DNA from: Streptococcus sp. oral taxon 058 str. F0407
GTDB taxonomy: Bacteria; Bacillota; Bacilli; Lactobacillales; Streptococcaceae
Direction of reading: 5' to 3'
Length of the DNA: 64,000 nucleotides
Assembly: GCF_000235485.1 (NCBI RefSeq)
Contig: NZ_JH378889.1
Coordinates: 151,885-215,884 of the forward strand
Within the stretch, counting starts at the first letter, position 1. Every line of letters begins with the position of its first letter. Positions 10,041 through 19,304 of the stretch are shown here, in pieces. The notes beneath the pieces are model-generated. The model searched no databases. It was given only the letters and a program-made list of their open reading frames with translations, and was not told the DNA's origin. A program made the translations under genes and the position numbers.

Positions 10041-10120
10041 AGAATACAATCTCTTGTACTATTTGTCAACCAGAGGTTGCACCTTTTGTTGCAGTCTGTC
10101 TTGGGGAAATATGGTATACT
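10041..10120. promoter_or_regulatory. Divergent promoters for the XRE gene and ruvA
   Basis: Minus strand: TTGACA, 17 bp, TATTCT (10069 down to 10041). Plus strand: extended -10 TGgTATACT (10112-10120), 28 bp before the ruvA ATG. Confidence 0.7.
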
Positions 10121-10148
10121 AGATAGGCAAAATAATGGAGAAAAAATT

Positions 10149-10742
10149 ATGTACGAATATCTAAAAGGAATCATTACCAAAATCACTGCTAAATATATCG
10201 TTCTTGAGGCAAATGGTATCGGTTATATCTTGCATGTAGCCAATCCTTATGCTTACTCAGGTCAGGTGAATCAAGAAACTCAGATTTATGTGCATCAAGT
10301 CATCCGTGAGGATGCCCATCTGCTTTATGGTTTTCGCTCAGAAGATGAGAAGAAGCTTTTTCTCAGTCTGATTTCGGTCTCAGGGATTGGTCCTGTATCA
10401 GCTTTGGCTATTATCGCTGCCGATGACAATGCTGGCTTGGTTCAAGCCATCGAAACCAGGAACATCACCTACTTGACCAAATTCCCTAAAATCGGTAAGA
10501 AAACAGCCCAGCAGATGGTGCTGGACTTGGAAGGAAAGGTAGTCGTGGCTAGTGATGCCCTTCCTGCCAAGGTCTCAGTACAAGCCAGCACTGAGAACCA
10601 AGAACTGGAAGAAGCTATGGAAGCCATGTTGGCACTGGGCTACAAGGCAACTGAGCTCAAGAAAATCAAGAAGTTCTTTGAAGGAACGACGGATACAGCT
10701 GAGAACTATATCAAATCTGCACTTAAAATGTTGGTGAAATAA
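10149..10742 (+). CDS. ruvA: Holliday junction DNA helicase subunit RuvA
   Basis: RuvA binds Holliday junctions and loads the RuvB motor for branch migration. The ATG at 10149 gives 197 residues, the family length, with GGAG upstream; the open frame extending to 10038 crosses the promoter. The N-terminal OB fold starts [20 protein letters not shown]. Tandem helix-hairpin-helix motifs follow ([16 protein letters not shown] and [16 protein letters not shown]), then the RuvB-contacting C-terminal domain (from about 150). It leads an operon with an unknown gene, tag and a CPBP protease; its stop overlaps the next start by one base. Confidence 0.97.
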   Translation: MYEYLKGIITKITAKYIVLEANGIGYILHVANPYAYSGQVNQETQIYVHQVIREDAHLLYGFRSEDEKKLFLSLISVSGIGPVSALAIIAADDNAGLVQAIETRNITYLTKFPKIGKKTAQQMVLDLEGKVVVASDALPAKVSVQASTENQELEEAMEAMLALGYKATELKKIKKFFEGTTDTAENYIKSALKMLVK

Positions 10743-11311
10743 TGGGTATTGCTCGAATTAGTTACGCTAAAAGCAAAAATGTTTACAATAATATAGACCT
10801 AGGATTTAAGAATGGTAAGATAGAAGATGTCTGGCTTGACTGTAAAACTTTTCCTTTATATTGTAAATATTGTGAACAAACCCAAACGGAATTATTTTTA
10901 CATATGTCGTCCCGATATGGTCAAGTAGGACCGATTCCCTGTGAATTTTGCAATCGCGATATAACGGTTGTTGATTGTGATACTTATGTAGATGAAATAG
11001 AGGTGAGTGGTGAGCCCTGTCACTTTCAACAACTCTATCTCTTAAGTGCAGACTACATTGAATGGTTTCAAGAATGGTACGGGATAACATTGGCTCCCGA
11101 AAGCTTTTTTGAAGGTTGGACTGATTGGATGTCTGTAGACCAACTTCGAGAACAGATTGAAACATTAACTGGAATAGAGACAGATGATGGTGTAAGGTAT
11201 CAAACGGATGAGAAATTTAACCCTCTACCACCAGATATTAATCGTTGGATTAATCTATTGGATAAGTCTACTGTTCCCTTGCCTGACTACGTTTTAAAGA
11301 TAGGAGAATAA
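10742..11311 (+). CDS. Uncharacterised protein with two CxxC pairs
   Basis: I do not recognise the family. The 189-residue product has CKYC (about residues 41-44) and CEFC (about 67-70), a spacing that could bind one zinc ion as a ribbon. An acidic, Trp-rich region follows (YIEWFQEWYG, FFEGWTDWMS) and ends in PLPDYVLKIGE. Its start overlaps the ruvA stop by one base, and tag begins two bases after its stop, so it is cotranscribed with repair genes. In my recollection other streptococci have ruvA next to tag, so this gene may be an insertion. A role in DNA repair is inferred from position only. Confidence 0.75.
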   Translation: MGIARISYAKSKNVYNNIDLGFKNGKIEDVWLDCKTFPLYCKYCEQTQTELFLHMSSRYGQVGPIPCEFCNRDITVVDCDTYVDEIEVSGEPCHFQQLYLLSADYIEWFQEWYGITLAPESFFEGWTDWMSVDQLREQIETLTGIETDDGVRYQTDEKFNPLPPDINRWINLLDKSTVPLPDYVLKIGE

Positions 11312-11312
11312 T

Positions 11313-11876
11313 ATGCCAAAACGTTGTTCGTGGGTCAAGATGAGCAATCCGCTCTACATCGCCTACCATGATGAAGAGTGGGGACAGGCTCTTCATGATG
11401 ACCGCGCCCTTTTTGAGTTACTTTGTTTGGAGACCTATCAGGCTGGTCTGTCTTGGGAAACGGTGCTAAACAAGCGTCAAGCTTTCAGAGAAGCATTTTA
11501 CAACTACCAAGTCCAGGGTGTTGCAGAGATGACGGATGCAGAGTTGGAGGCCTTGTTAGACAATCCAGCTATCATCCGAAATCGGGCCAAGATTTTTGCT
11601 ACACGTACTAACGCCCAAGCATTTTTACAAGTCCAGAAAACCTACGGTTCCTTTGATGCCTATCTCTGGTCTTTTGTCGATGGACAAACCATCATCAATG
11701 ATGTTCCTGACTATCGCCAGGCACCTGCTAAAACAGCCTTGTCTGAAAAATTAGCCAAAGATCTCAAAAAAAGAGGTTTCAAGTTCACAGGCCCAGTTGC
11801 CGTTTTATCTTTTCTACAGGCTGCAGGTCTGGTTGATGATCATGAGAATGATTGCGAGTGGAAGGGAGATAAATGA
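11313..11876 (+). CDS. tag: DNA-3-methyladenine glycosylase I
   Basis: Tag excises 3-methyladenine from alkylated DNA. At 187 residues it has the family length. It begins MPKRCSWVKM and keeps the zinc site: Cys near position 5, His in YHDEEWG, and the His/Cys pair in DDHENDCEW at the end. The substrate-pocket region is YQAGLSWETVLNKR. It is the third gene of the ruvA operon and overlaps the next gene by four bases. Confidence 0.95.
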   Translation: MPKRCSWVKMSNPLYIAYHDEEWGQALHDDRALFELLCLETYQAGLSWETVLNKRQAFREAFYNYQVQGVAEMTDAELEALLDNPAIIRNRAKIFATRTNAQAFLQVQKTYGSFDAYLWSFVDGQTIINDVPDYRQAPAKTALSEKLAKDLKKRGFKFTGPVAVLSFLQAAGLVDDHENDCEWKGDK

Positions 11877-12556
11877 TATCTAACAAATATAAGAGAGTCC
11901 TTATTTTTGCGATTCTCTATACAGTTCTCTTTGTGTTTGATGGCGTTAAATTGCTGGCTTCTTTGATGCCATTTGCCATTGCGAATTATCTAAAATATCT
12001 AGTCTATGTAGTACTAGCTCTGTATGGCTCTTTCTTGTTCAAGGATAGATTGATTCAACAATGGAATGAGATTAGATATTCTAAAAGAAAATTCTTCTTT
12101 GGCGTTTTAAAAGGCTGGCTCTTTCTCATTCTGGTGACTGTTTTCTTTGGCTTTATATCAGGAATATTGAGACAGTTTTTAGGGTTAGACGGACAAGGTT
12201 TAAACCAGTCTAATATTCAAAGTACATTTCAAGAACAACCATTACTGATAGCTGTTTTTGCTTGTGTTATCGGACCATTTGTGGAAGAACTCTTTTTCCG
12301 TCAGCTTCTATTGCATCACTTGCAAAAACGGTTGCCAGGTTTACTAAGCATTATTCTGGTAGGACTTGTTTTTGCTCTGACTCATATGCACAGTTTGGCT
12401 CTATCAGAGTGGGTCAGTGCAGTCGGTTATCTAGGTGGAGGCATTGCCTTTTCTATTATTTATATGAAAGAAAAAGAGAATATCTACTATCCCCTAGTTG
12501 TTCACATGTTAAGCAACAGTCTCTCCTTTATTATTTTAGTTATCAGTAGTATGTGA
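11873..12556 (+). CDS. CPBP-family intramembrane metalloprotease (Abi)
   Basis: A 227-residue, multi-helix membrane protein of the CAAX protease/bacteriocin-processing family. The diagnostic motifs are EELFFRQ (EExxxR, about residues 138-144), ALTHMH and HMLSNS (HxxxN type). Members act as membrane proteases; some give self-immunity to bacteriocins, but the substrate here is unknown. It overlaps tag by four bases (ATGA) and closes the ruvA operon before a terminator at 12580. Confidence 0.9.
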   Translation: MISNKYKRVLIFAILYTVLFVFDGVKLLASLMPFAIANYLKYLVYVVLALYGSFLFKDRLIQQWNEIRYSKRKFFFGVLKGWLFLILVTVFFGFISGILRQFLGLDGQGLNQSNIQSTFQEQPLLIAVFACVIGPFVEELFFRQLLLHHLQKRLPGLLSIILVGLVFALTHMHSLALSEWVSAVGYLGGGIAFSIIYMKEKENIYYPLVVHMLSNSLSFIILVISSM

Positions 12557-12579
12557 CATTTTAGTAGTTATACAAGAGA

Positions 12580-12609
12580 AAAAGCTGAGAAACTCATCTC
12601 AGCTTTTTT
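12580..12609. terminator. Bidirectional terminator between CPBP and ldcA-like genes
   Basis: AAAAGCTGAG (12580-12589) pairs with CTCAGCTTTT (12598-12607), followed by T residues. The stop codon of the minus-strand gene lies inside the right arm. Confidence 0.85.
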
Positions 12610-13636
12610 TGTTATAGTCAAAGCGAATGACTTGCTCTTTTGCATCCACATAAGCATAGACGCCAAAGGGCACAATGGCTCTTGGTGTAGCATGGCCAAC
12701 GTTTAGATTATAGACAATCGGGATATTGCTGTCAATGATGTTCATTAGCGCCTCTTTATAGTCATCATAGAAGGTTTCATCCATAGGTTTCCCGACCAAG
12801 AGTCCACTGATGACCCCAAATATCCCCGTTTCTTTCAAAGCCTGCAACATTTTTTTGAAATCATCAGGTTCAGGTTTTTCTTCACTTGTTTCTAGCAAGA
12901 GGATCTTTCCTTCCCAGTCGGATAAGTCAGGGAAGAGTTTGTAGTTTTGGCAGAGTTCTGTACTGTCTGCGTATCGAGAGTTGTCAAAGATATCATAGAG
13001 GGACTCGATGCAACCACCGAGGATTTCTCCCTCAAACTGAGCATTTCCTTGTAACAAGTCAAAACCTGTATTTACATGACTGACACGAGTTGTTCCCAGG
13101 GCCTTGGGACTAAAATCAGTCCGTTCCTCATACCAAAGGTCGCTAGGGCGGATTTCTGAGATTCTTCCCGTCTCGATTAATTCTTTAAAGTAGTGGAGGG
13201 TATAGGGTAACATCTCCTTGTCTAATTCACAAATGTCTGCTAGAAAGGATTGCCCATAAAAAGTCTTGATCCCTAGTTTATGCAACATAAGGTGGTTCAT
13301 GGTTGTATCCGAGAAGCCAAGAAAAATCTTTTGTTTGATAACCTTTTGGAGCTGGTCGTTTTCAAAAAGGTAGGGAAGCAAGCGATAGGTATCATCTCCA
13401 CCGATGGCGCAGAGGATCATGTCAATGCTATCGTCCGAAAAGGCCTGCATCAAATCCTCTGCACGCGCCTCAGGATGGTCCTTGATAAAGTCTAAACCTT
13501 TTAGCGAATGGGGCAAAAAGATAGGATTGAGTCCCAAATCCTTAAGACGTTGGACGCCCAAATCGACTTCGTGTTTGACAAAATCCTCTCCGATAACACC
13601 ACTAGACAAACTAACGATACCAATAGTAGAAACCAT
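12599..13636 (-). CDS. S66 peptidase family protein (LD-carboxypeptidase/MccF-like)
   Basis: A 345-residue protein of peptidase family S66, which includes muropeptide LD-carboxypeptidase (peptidoglycan recycling) and MccF (microcin C cleavage). Motifs are IGGDDTYRLLPYL, the nucleophile Ser in LGFSDTT, a Glu in GGCIESLYDI and the His in NVGHATPRA. The lack of a signal peptide fits a cytoplasmic enzyme. The length and loop pattern look more MccF-like than LdcA-like, so a role in toxin-peptide resistance is possible. It is a single gene ending in the shared terminator. Confidence 0.88.
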   Translation of the reverse strand: MVSTIGIVSLSSGVIGEDFVKHEVDLGVQRLKDLGLNPIFLPHSLKGLDFIKDHPEARAEDLMQAFSDDSIDMILCAIGGDDTYRLLPYLFENDQLQKVIKQKIFLGFSDTTMNHLMLHKLGIKTFYGQSFLADICELDKEMLPYTLHYFKELIETGRISEIRPSDLWYEERTDFSPKALGTTRVSHVNTGFDLLQGNAQFEGEILGGCIESLYDIFDNSRYADSTELCQNYKLFPDLSDWEGKILLLETSEEKPEPDDFKKMLQALKETGIFGVISGLLVGKPMDETFYDDYKEALMNIIDSNIPIVYNLNVGHATPRAIVPFGVYAYVDAKEQVIRFDYNKKS

Positions 13637-13732
13637 ATCTCATCCTCCTAGAAATTGATTGAGCCTATTTTATCACAAAAGGTGAGAGAAAACTATAGGG
13701 ATTAGAGTTAGAAGTTCTATTGTATATCAAGA

Positions 13733-13759
13733 AAAAAGCAACCGCCTATGCAGTTGCTT
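13733..13759 (-). terminator. Terminator after the DUF1129/corA pair
   Basis: On the minus strand AAGCAAC and GTTGCTT (13737-13759) form the stem, followed by TTTTTTC. Confidence 0.75.
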
Positions 13760-13769
13760 ATTCATTTTC

Positions 13770-14447
13770 TTAGTAACGTGATGGGCCCGCGCTTGCACTT
13801 CGGATATTGAAGCGTTTCTTGAGATAGAAGCGAAGGGCGAGAAGGGCTGCTCCTAGGATAGCCAAAGGCAGTGGAGCAAGGACCGGATTGAGGCTAGTCG
13901 GTAGGAAGCTTGTTGCGAAGAAGACAGCCAACCAGAGAACCATAGCAGCTAGGATGACTAGGATTGATTTCCAGAAAGGAGGGCGCTGGCTACGATCTGT
14001 GTCTGGTCCATAGTACTGGTAGACAAAGTAGTACATCAAGTAGAAGGCCACTCCTCCTACAAGTCCAACCAACAAGAGGGTAATTAAACCATAGCCAATG
14101 GCCTGATCTGTAGAGAAGAAGTTGGTCAGAGCGCTAACCAGTGCAAAGAGACTGGTGATAAAAAGGGCTGAGTCCATGATCATGAGTTTTGGATCATCAT
14201 TTTCCTTAGGATGCTCTTTTTCGTACTGTTCCTTGACTGTAAAGCTATGAGCCCAGTGGGTTGGAGCGCCGTAGAGGGAACGAGCCGTCGTTCCTTTGAC
14301 TTGCTCTTCAAGGATTTTAGGAATGACTTCCTCAAAAACAGCCTTGATTTCAGCATCTGTTTTGCCATCTTTGAGAAATTGTTGAGTAGCAATATGGATA
14401 AACTCTTGGTTTTTCTTAGTTAATTTTTGTAGATCAATCTGAGACAT
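13770..14447 (-). CDS. DUF1129 family membrane protein
   Basis: The ATG at 14447 (MSQIDLQKLTKKNQ) is preferred because AGAGGA sits just upstream; a start at 14468 would overlap corA. The 225-residue product has a soluble N-terminal third (about 1-95) and four membrane helices from about residue 100 to 205, ending in a basic tail (RFYLKKRFNIRS). It matches DUF1129, of unknown function. It lies 11 bp behind corA and is probably cotranscribed, so a link to Mg2+ transport is possible but unproven. Confidence 0.8.
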   Translation of the reverse strand: MSQIDLQKLTKKNQEFIHIATQQFLKDGKTDAEIKAVFEEVIPKILEEQVKGTTARSLYGAPTHWAHSFTVKEQYEKEHPKENDDPKLMIMDSALFITSLFALVSALTNFFSTDQAIGYGLITLLLVGLVGGVAFYLMYYFVYQYYGPDTDRSQRPPFWKSILVILAAMVLWLAVFFATSFLPTSLNPVLAPLPLAILGAALLALRFYLKKRFNIRSASAGPSRY

Positions 14448-14458
14448 AGGGATTCCTC

Positions 14459-15403
14459 TTAGAACCATTTTTTATGGATGAGATAGAGAGTGAGTGAAAC
14501 ACTCATAGCAAAGGCGATAAAGACGATTAACCAGAAGGCGTGAGGCTCGCCGTTTAGAGGGATTTCATTATCCTTAAAGTTCATCCCGTAGGCTGAGAAG
14601 ATCATGGTTGGGATAGACATGACGATGGTCACGAGAGCCAGGGTCTTCATGATGTTGTTCTGGTTGTTAGAAATGATGGAGGCAAAGGTCTCTGTCATAG
14701 AGTGAAGGACGTTTCCATAAATATCTGCCATCTCAATGGCCTGTTGGGTTTCAATCAGGGTGTCCTCAAGTAGGTCTTCGTCCTCTAAGTATTTTTTGAT
14801 ATTGCTGGTTGCGCTGGTCAGTTTCTTAATCACACGCTCATTTGTCTTAAGTGAGGCTTTGAAATAGACGATGGTCTTTTCCAGCTCCATAAGCTCGATC
14901 AACTCTTCGTTTCGAGTAGATTTGTGAAGTTGACTTTCGATTTGTTCGCTTTTTCGGTCAATCGAACGGAGGGCTGTCAGGTAAAGTTCAGCGTTGCGGT
15001 AGAGAATCTGGAAGATAAAACGTGAGCGCATAAAGGTGTAGAAGTTGCGCAGTCTACGGTTGATAAAGACATCGAGAACAGGGAGGGATTCCAAGCAGGT
15101 AGTGATAATGGTTTCTTCTGTGATGATAATCCCTAGCGGAATCGTTACGTAGTAGGTGCGATTGTTTCTTTCCTCTGTGATGGGAACGTCAACGATGATC
15201 AAAGTATACTCATCTTCAATGGTAATACGGGACATTTCTTCCGCATCGAGCGGTGCTCGAAGGTCGGCAATGTCAATGTCGAAGGCGTTGGCGATTTCCA
15301 GTGATTCATTTTGTGTAGGATTGACGAGGTTGATCCAAGTACCCGGTTCAAGCGTGTCGATCTCTTTAAATTCAGTTGTTGTTGAGAGAAAAACTTGTTT
15401 CAT
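14459..15403 (-). CDS. corA: CorA-family divalent cation (Mg2+) transporter
   Basis: A 314-residue CorA-type channel. The long N-terminal cytoplasmic domain (about 1-245) is followed by two C-terminal helices with the pore motif YGMNF after the first; the loop is EIPLNGEPHAFW, so the classical MPEL is not kept. The product ends in LIHKKWF. CorA channels mediate Mg2+ influx as pentamers. The window also encodes an M-box-controlled P-type Mg2+ ATPase, so two distinct Mg2+ routes lie within 8 kb. Confidence 0.93.
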   Translation of the reverse strand: MKQVFLSTTTEFKEIDTLEPGTWINLVNPTQNESLEIANAFDIDIADLRAPLDAEEMSRITIEDEYTLIIVDVPITEERNNRTYYVTIPLGIIITEETIITTCLESLPVLDVFINRRLRNFYTFMRSRFIFQILYRNAELYLTALRSIDRKSEQIESQLHKSTRNEELIELMELEKTIVYFKASLKTNERVIKKLTSATSNIKKYLEDEDLLEDTLIETQQAIEMADIYGNVLHSMTETFASIISNNQNNIMKTLALVTIVMSIPTMIFSAYGMNFKDNEIPLNGEPHAFWLIVFIAFAMSVSLTLYLIHKKWF

Positions 15404-15500
15404 ATCCCCTATCCTTTCCTACTATTCAGTGTTTGATTTTTTGCACCGTACTATTATACTATAAAAACAGCTTTTTGGGTAATAGAATTTCACATTTTTT

Positions 15501-15509
15501 GGTATAATG
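15501..15509 (+). promoter_or_regulatory. Extended -10 promoter of uvrA
   Basis: TGgTATAAT lies 31 bp before the chosen ATG. I see no LexA/HdiR-type operator that I can support. Confidence 0.65.
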
Positions 15510-15539
15510 GAAAGCAATAATGGACTAGAAAGAACAAAG

Positions 15540-18365
15540 ATGCAAGATAAAATTGTTATTCATGGGGCGCGTGCCCATAACTTAAAAAATATCGATGTGG
15601 AGATTCCGCGAGACAAGCTGGTTGTCGTAACAGGCTTGTCAGGTTCGGGAAAATCCAGTCTAGCTTTCGATACCCTCTATGCGGAGGGGCAACGCCGCTA
15701 TGTAGAGAGCTTGTCAGCCTACGCTCGTCAGTTCTTGGGCAACATGGAAAAACCAGATGTGGATGCCATTGATGGCCTCAGCCCAGCTATTTCCATCGAC
15801 CAAAAAACGACCAGTAAAAATCCTCGTTCGACCGTCGGGACAACAACTGAAATCAATGACTATCTGCGTCTCCTCTACGCACGTGTGGGGACGCCTTACT
15901 GTATCAATGGACACGGGGCTATCAAGGCTTCTTCTGTTGAGCAAATCGTTGATAAGGTCTTGGAGTTGCCAGAACGCCAACGTCTGCAGATCTTGGCCCC
16001 TGTCATCCGCAAGAAAAAAGGTCAACACAAGAGCGTCATTGAAAAGATTCAGAAAGATGGCTATGTTCGTGTCCGTGTGGACGGGGAAGTCTATGATGTG
16101 ACCGAAGTACCTGAGCTGTCTAAGAGCAAGCAACATAATATCGATGTCGTGGTCGACCGTATTGTCATTAAGGAGGGCATCCGCAGCCGTCTCTTCGACT
16201 CCGTTGAGGCGGCCCTTCGTATTGCAGAAGGTTATGTGATTATCGATACCATGGACGACTCTGAGTTGCTCTTTTCTGAGCACTATGCCTGTCCGGTCTG
16301 TGGCTTTACTGTACCAGAGTTAGAGCCTCGTCTCTTCTCCTTCAATGCGCCTTTTGGTTCTTGTAGTGAGTGTGACGGTTTGGGTATCAAGCTGGAGGTG
16401 GACATCGACCTAGTGGTGCCAGATGCCAGCAAAACTTTACGTGAGGGAGCGCTTGCGCCTTGGAATCCTATTTCCTCTAACTACTATCCTAACATGCTAG
16501 AACAGGCTATGACAGCCTTTGGAGTGGATATGGACAAGCCTTTTGAGGACTTGTCAGAAGAAGATAAGAACTTGATTCTTTACGGTTCAGATGGCAAGGA
16601 ATTCCATTTCCACTATGAGAATGAATTTGGTGGTGTGCGCGATATCGACATTCCTTTTGAAGGAGTTGTCACTAATATTAAGCGTCGTTACCATGAGACT
16701 AACAGTGATTACACCCGCACCCAGATGCGTCTCTATATGAATGAACTGACCTGCGGAACTTGTCACGGTTACCGTCTCAATGACCAGGCCTTGTCTGTTC
16801 GGGTAGGTGGGGAGCAAGGGCCACATATCGGGGAGATTTCGGACCTGTCTATCGCAGATCACTTGGAACTAGTCAGCCAGTTGACTCTTTCTGAAAATGA
16901 AGCCATCATCGCCCGTCCCATTCTCAAGGAAATCAAGGATCGCTTGACCTTCCTCAATAACGTAGGTCTCAACTATCTAACTCTGTCGCGTTCGGCAGGA
17001 ACCCTTTCAGGTGGTGAGAGCCAGCGGATTCGTTTGGCGACCCAGATTGGATCCAACCTATCAGGTGTTCTCTATATTCTGGATGAGCCGTCCATCGGTC
17101 TTCACCAGAGGGATAATGACCGCCTCATTGCCAGCTTGAAAAAAATGCGTGACTTGGGCAATACTCTCATCGTGGTAGAACATGACGAAGATACCATGCG
17201 CGAGGCGGATTATCTGATTGACGTTGGTCCCGGTGCTGGTGTTTTTGGTGGGGAAATCGTCGCTGCAGGAACACCTAAGCAAGTGGCTCGCAACAGTAAG
17301 TCTATCACAGGCCAGTATTTGTCAGGAAAAAGAGCGATTCCAGTGCCAGAAGAGCGTCGTTCCGGAAATGGTCGTTTTATCGAGGTGACGGGTGCGCGTG
17401 AAAATAACCTACAAAATGTCACTGCCCGCTTCCCGTTAGGAAAATTTATCGCTGTGACTGGTGTATCAGGTTCTGGGAAATCGACCTTAATCAACAGTAT
17501 TCTCAAAAAAGCCATTGCGCAGAAGCTAAACCGCAATTCAGACAAGCCTGGTAAATTCAAGACCATCACAGGGATTGAGCATGTCGATCGTCTGATTGAT
17601 ATTGACCAAAGCCCAATCGGACGGACGCCGAGGTCTAACCCTGCTACCTATACGGGAGTTTTTGACGACATCCGTGACCTCTTTGCTCAGACAAATGAGG
17701 CCAAGATTCGAGGCTACAAGAAGGGCCGTTTCAGTTTCAACGTCAAGGGTGGTCGTTGTGAAGCCTGCTCAGGTGACGGGATTATCAAGATCGAGATGCA
17801 CTTCTTGCCAGATGTATACGTGGCTTGTGAAGTCTGCCACGGGACTCGCTACAACAGTGAAACCTTAGAAGTTCACTACAAGGAAAAGAATATCTCGCAA
17901 GTCTTGGATATGACTGTCAACGATGCCGTGGAATTCTTCCAACACATTCCCAAGATTCAACGCAAACTCCAGACCATCAAGGATGTAGGACTAGGCTATG
18001 TAACGCTAGGACAACCAGCTACGACCCTTTCAGGTGGAGAAGCCCAGCGTATGAAGTTGGCTAGTGAACTCCACAAACGCTCGACAGGCAAGTCATTCTA
18101 CATTCTGGATGAGCCGACGACAGGACTTCATACGGAGGACATCGCTCGCTTGCTTAAAGTCTTGGCTCGCTTTGTAGACGATGGTAATACAGTCCTCGTC
18201 ATCGAGCACAATTTAGATGTGATTAAGACTGCAGACCATATCATCGACTTAGGACCGGAAGGCGGTGTCGGTGGTGGAACCATCATCGCAACAGGAACTC
18301 CAGAAGAAGTAGCGGCCAATGAAGCCAGCTACACAGGACAGTATTTGAAAGGAAAGTTAAAATAA
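15540..18365 (+). CDS. uvrA: Excinuclease ABC subunit A
   Basis: UvrA is the damage-recognition ATPase of nucleotide excision repair. The ATG at 15540 ([15 protein letters not shown]) gives 941 residues, the usual size; an earlier in-frame ATG overlaps the promoter. Two ABC modules are present: Walker [20 protein letters not shown], and GVSGSGKST in the C-terminal half. The signatures are [12 protein letters not shown] and [12 protein letters not shown]. Zinc sites are CPVC/CSEC and CEAC/CEVC. It ends at a strong terminator and is convergent with the nucleotidyltransferase gene. Confidence 0.97.
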   Translation: MQDKIVIHGARAHNLKNIDVEIPRDKLVVVTGLSGSGKSSLAFDTLYAEGQRRYVESLSAYARQFLGNMEKPDVDAIDGLSPAISIDQKTTSKNPRSTVGTTTEINDYLRLLYARVGTPYCINGHGAIKASSVEQIVDKVLELPERQRLQILAPVIRKKKGQHKSVIEKIQKDGYVRVRVDGEVYDVTEVPELSKSKQHNIDVVVDRIVIKEGIRSRLFDSVEAALRIAEGYVIIDTMDDSELLFSEHYACPVCGFTVPELEPRLFSFNAPFGSCSECDGLGIKLEVDIDLVVPDASKTLREGALAPWNPISSNYYPNMLEQAMTAFGVDMDKPFEDLSEEDKNLILYGSDGKEFHFHYENEFGGVRDIDIPFEGVVTNIKRRYHETNSDYTRTQMRLYMNELTCGTCHGYRLNDQALSVRVGGEQGPHIGEISDLSIADHLELVSQLTLSENEAIIARPILKEIKDRLTFLNNVGLNYLTLSRSAGTLSGGESQRIRLATQIGSNLSGVLYILDEPSIGLHQRDNDRLIASLKKMRDLGNTLIVVEHDEDTMREADYLIDVGPGAGVFGGEIVAAGTPKQVARNSKSITGQYLSGKRAIPVPEERRSGNGRFIEVTGARENNLQNVTARFPLGKFIAVTGVSGSGKSTLINSILKKAIAQKLNRNSDKPGKFKTITGIEHVDRLIDIDQSPIGRTPRSNPATYTGVFDDIRDLFAQTNEAKIRGYKKGRFSFNVKGGRCEACSGDGIIKIEMHFLPDVYVACEVCHGTRYNSETLEVHYKEKNISQVLDMTVNDAVEFFQHIPKIQRKLQTIKDVGLGYVTLGQPATTLSGGEAQRMKLASELHKRSTGKSFYILDEPTTGLHTEDIARLLKVLARFVDDGNTVLVIEHNLDVIKTADHIIDLGPEGGVGGGTIIATGTPEEVAANEASYTGQYLKGKLK

Positions 18366-18370
18366 GATTT

Positions 18371-18408
18371 AAAAGGCTCTGCTTTTTTAGGCAGAGTCTT
18401 TTTTATAA
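18371..18408. terminator. uvrA terminator, shared with the convergent gene
   Basis: AAAAGGCTCTGC (18371-18382) pairs with GCAGAGTCTTTT (18391-18402) and is followed by more T residues. The end of the minus-strand gene lies at 18403. Confidence 0.85.
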
Positions 18409-19158
18409 TAAATTACGAATTTTTTCTTTTATAAATGGGTTAAGAGAATAGTATTTATCCAGATATTCTAGGAGTGCTTGAGCAGACTCAGAAATGCGTT
18501 CGTAACCTTGCAAAAAGTGAGGCAATTGCTTGGCTTCCTTTGGATAACCTTCTTCAAATCGTCTGTTGGTATTAAAGATATCTATAAAATTAGATTTAGA
18601 AGTTGTTTCCAAACTGATTAGTTCAGTCCAAAGCTTGACGGATCTGTTTTGGATCAAATCATAAGCAGCTAATTTTTCGCCTCGCTGATAGCGACCTAGC
18701 CCTAAATATAGATTACATGAAATTTCTCCCAACAGCCATTCACGGTCTCTGTTTTCTTTTGATGGCAGTCTTTGTGGCTGACAGATTGTTTCATCAAAAC
18801 CGATCTCCTTCCAGATAATCTTGCCTTCAGAGAAGGGAATGTTTACTAGTTCATGAGCTTCAAAGACAGCAAATTCACAAAAAACATCATCTTCAAATAG
18901 AACTTTATGTCCGTCCACTGTATTTTGGTAGTGAAATGCAATTGGTTCGAGCTTACTTAACCAGGTTAGGTCTTGGATATAGGTCTGCTTGTAGCCATCT
19001 TTTACAATAACAAAGAAGTCTAAATCTGAGTACTGATCCAATCGTTCTCTTTCTGTTCCGCAAGAACCAAGTGCCAGCAAAGCTAGTGCTTGTTTCGAAT
19101 CTTTTAGAGACTGACCAATCTCATCTAGTCTTTGTAACAGTAATTCAGTTTTATTCAT
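18403..19158 (-). CDS. Nucleotidyltransferase-fold protein
   Basis: A 251-residue protein with an N-terminal nucleotidyltransferase core. ALGSCGTERERLDQYSDLD gives the GS...DxD pattern (about residues 31-49) that binds metal and NTP. The C-terminal half is helical. The layout is like aminoglycoside or lincosamide nucleotidyltransferases (ANT/Lnu type), but similarity outside the core cannot be judged by eye, so a resistance role is only possible. It is a single gene, with GAGG upstream of the ATG. Confidence 0.75.
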   Translation of the reverse strand: MNKTELLLQRLDEIGQSLKDSKQALALLALGSCGTERERLDQYSDLDFFVIVKDGYKQTYIQDLTWLSKLEPIAFHYQNTVDGHKVLFEDDVFCEFAVFEAHELVNIPFSEGKIIWKEIGFDETICQPQRLPSKENRDREWLLGEISCNLYLGLGRYQRGEKLAAYDLIQNRSVKLWTELISLETTSKSNFIDIFNTNRRFEEGYPKEAKQLPHFLQGYERISESAQALLEYLDKYYSLNPFIKEKIRNLL

Positions 19159-19197
19159 ATCGTTACCTCATTCTTTCTTGGTTAACAAAAATTATAA

Positions 19198-19211
19198 ATT
19201 AAGCGCTTTCA
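19198..19211. promoter_or_regulatory. Probable CcpA catabolite-response element (cre)
   Basis: ATTAAGCGCTTTCA matches the last 11 positions of the palindrome TGAAAGCGCTTTCA. It lies between the divergent nucleotidyltransferase and M24 peptidase genes and could repress either. Confidence 0.5.
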
Positions 19212-19267
19212 AAAGTCAATTTTATCTAATCCTAACTATATAGATTGTATTATTTTCGATATTTTTT

Positions 19268-19276
19268 TGCTATAAT
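19268..19276 (+). promoter_or_regulatory. Extended -10 promoter of the M24 peptidase gene
   Basis: TGcTATAAT lies 28 bp before the ATG at 19305. Confidence 0.65.
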
Positions 19277-19304
19277 AAATTAAATCATTTACGGAGGTTC
19301 TCTC

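Noticed and set aside
10152..10159. TACGAATA, a perfect-looking combox, next to the ruvA start
   Set aside because: It lies inside the first codons of ruvA (Met-Tyr-Glu-Tyr), lacks a T-rich upstream tract and has no gene placed to use it.
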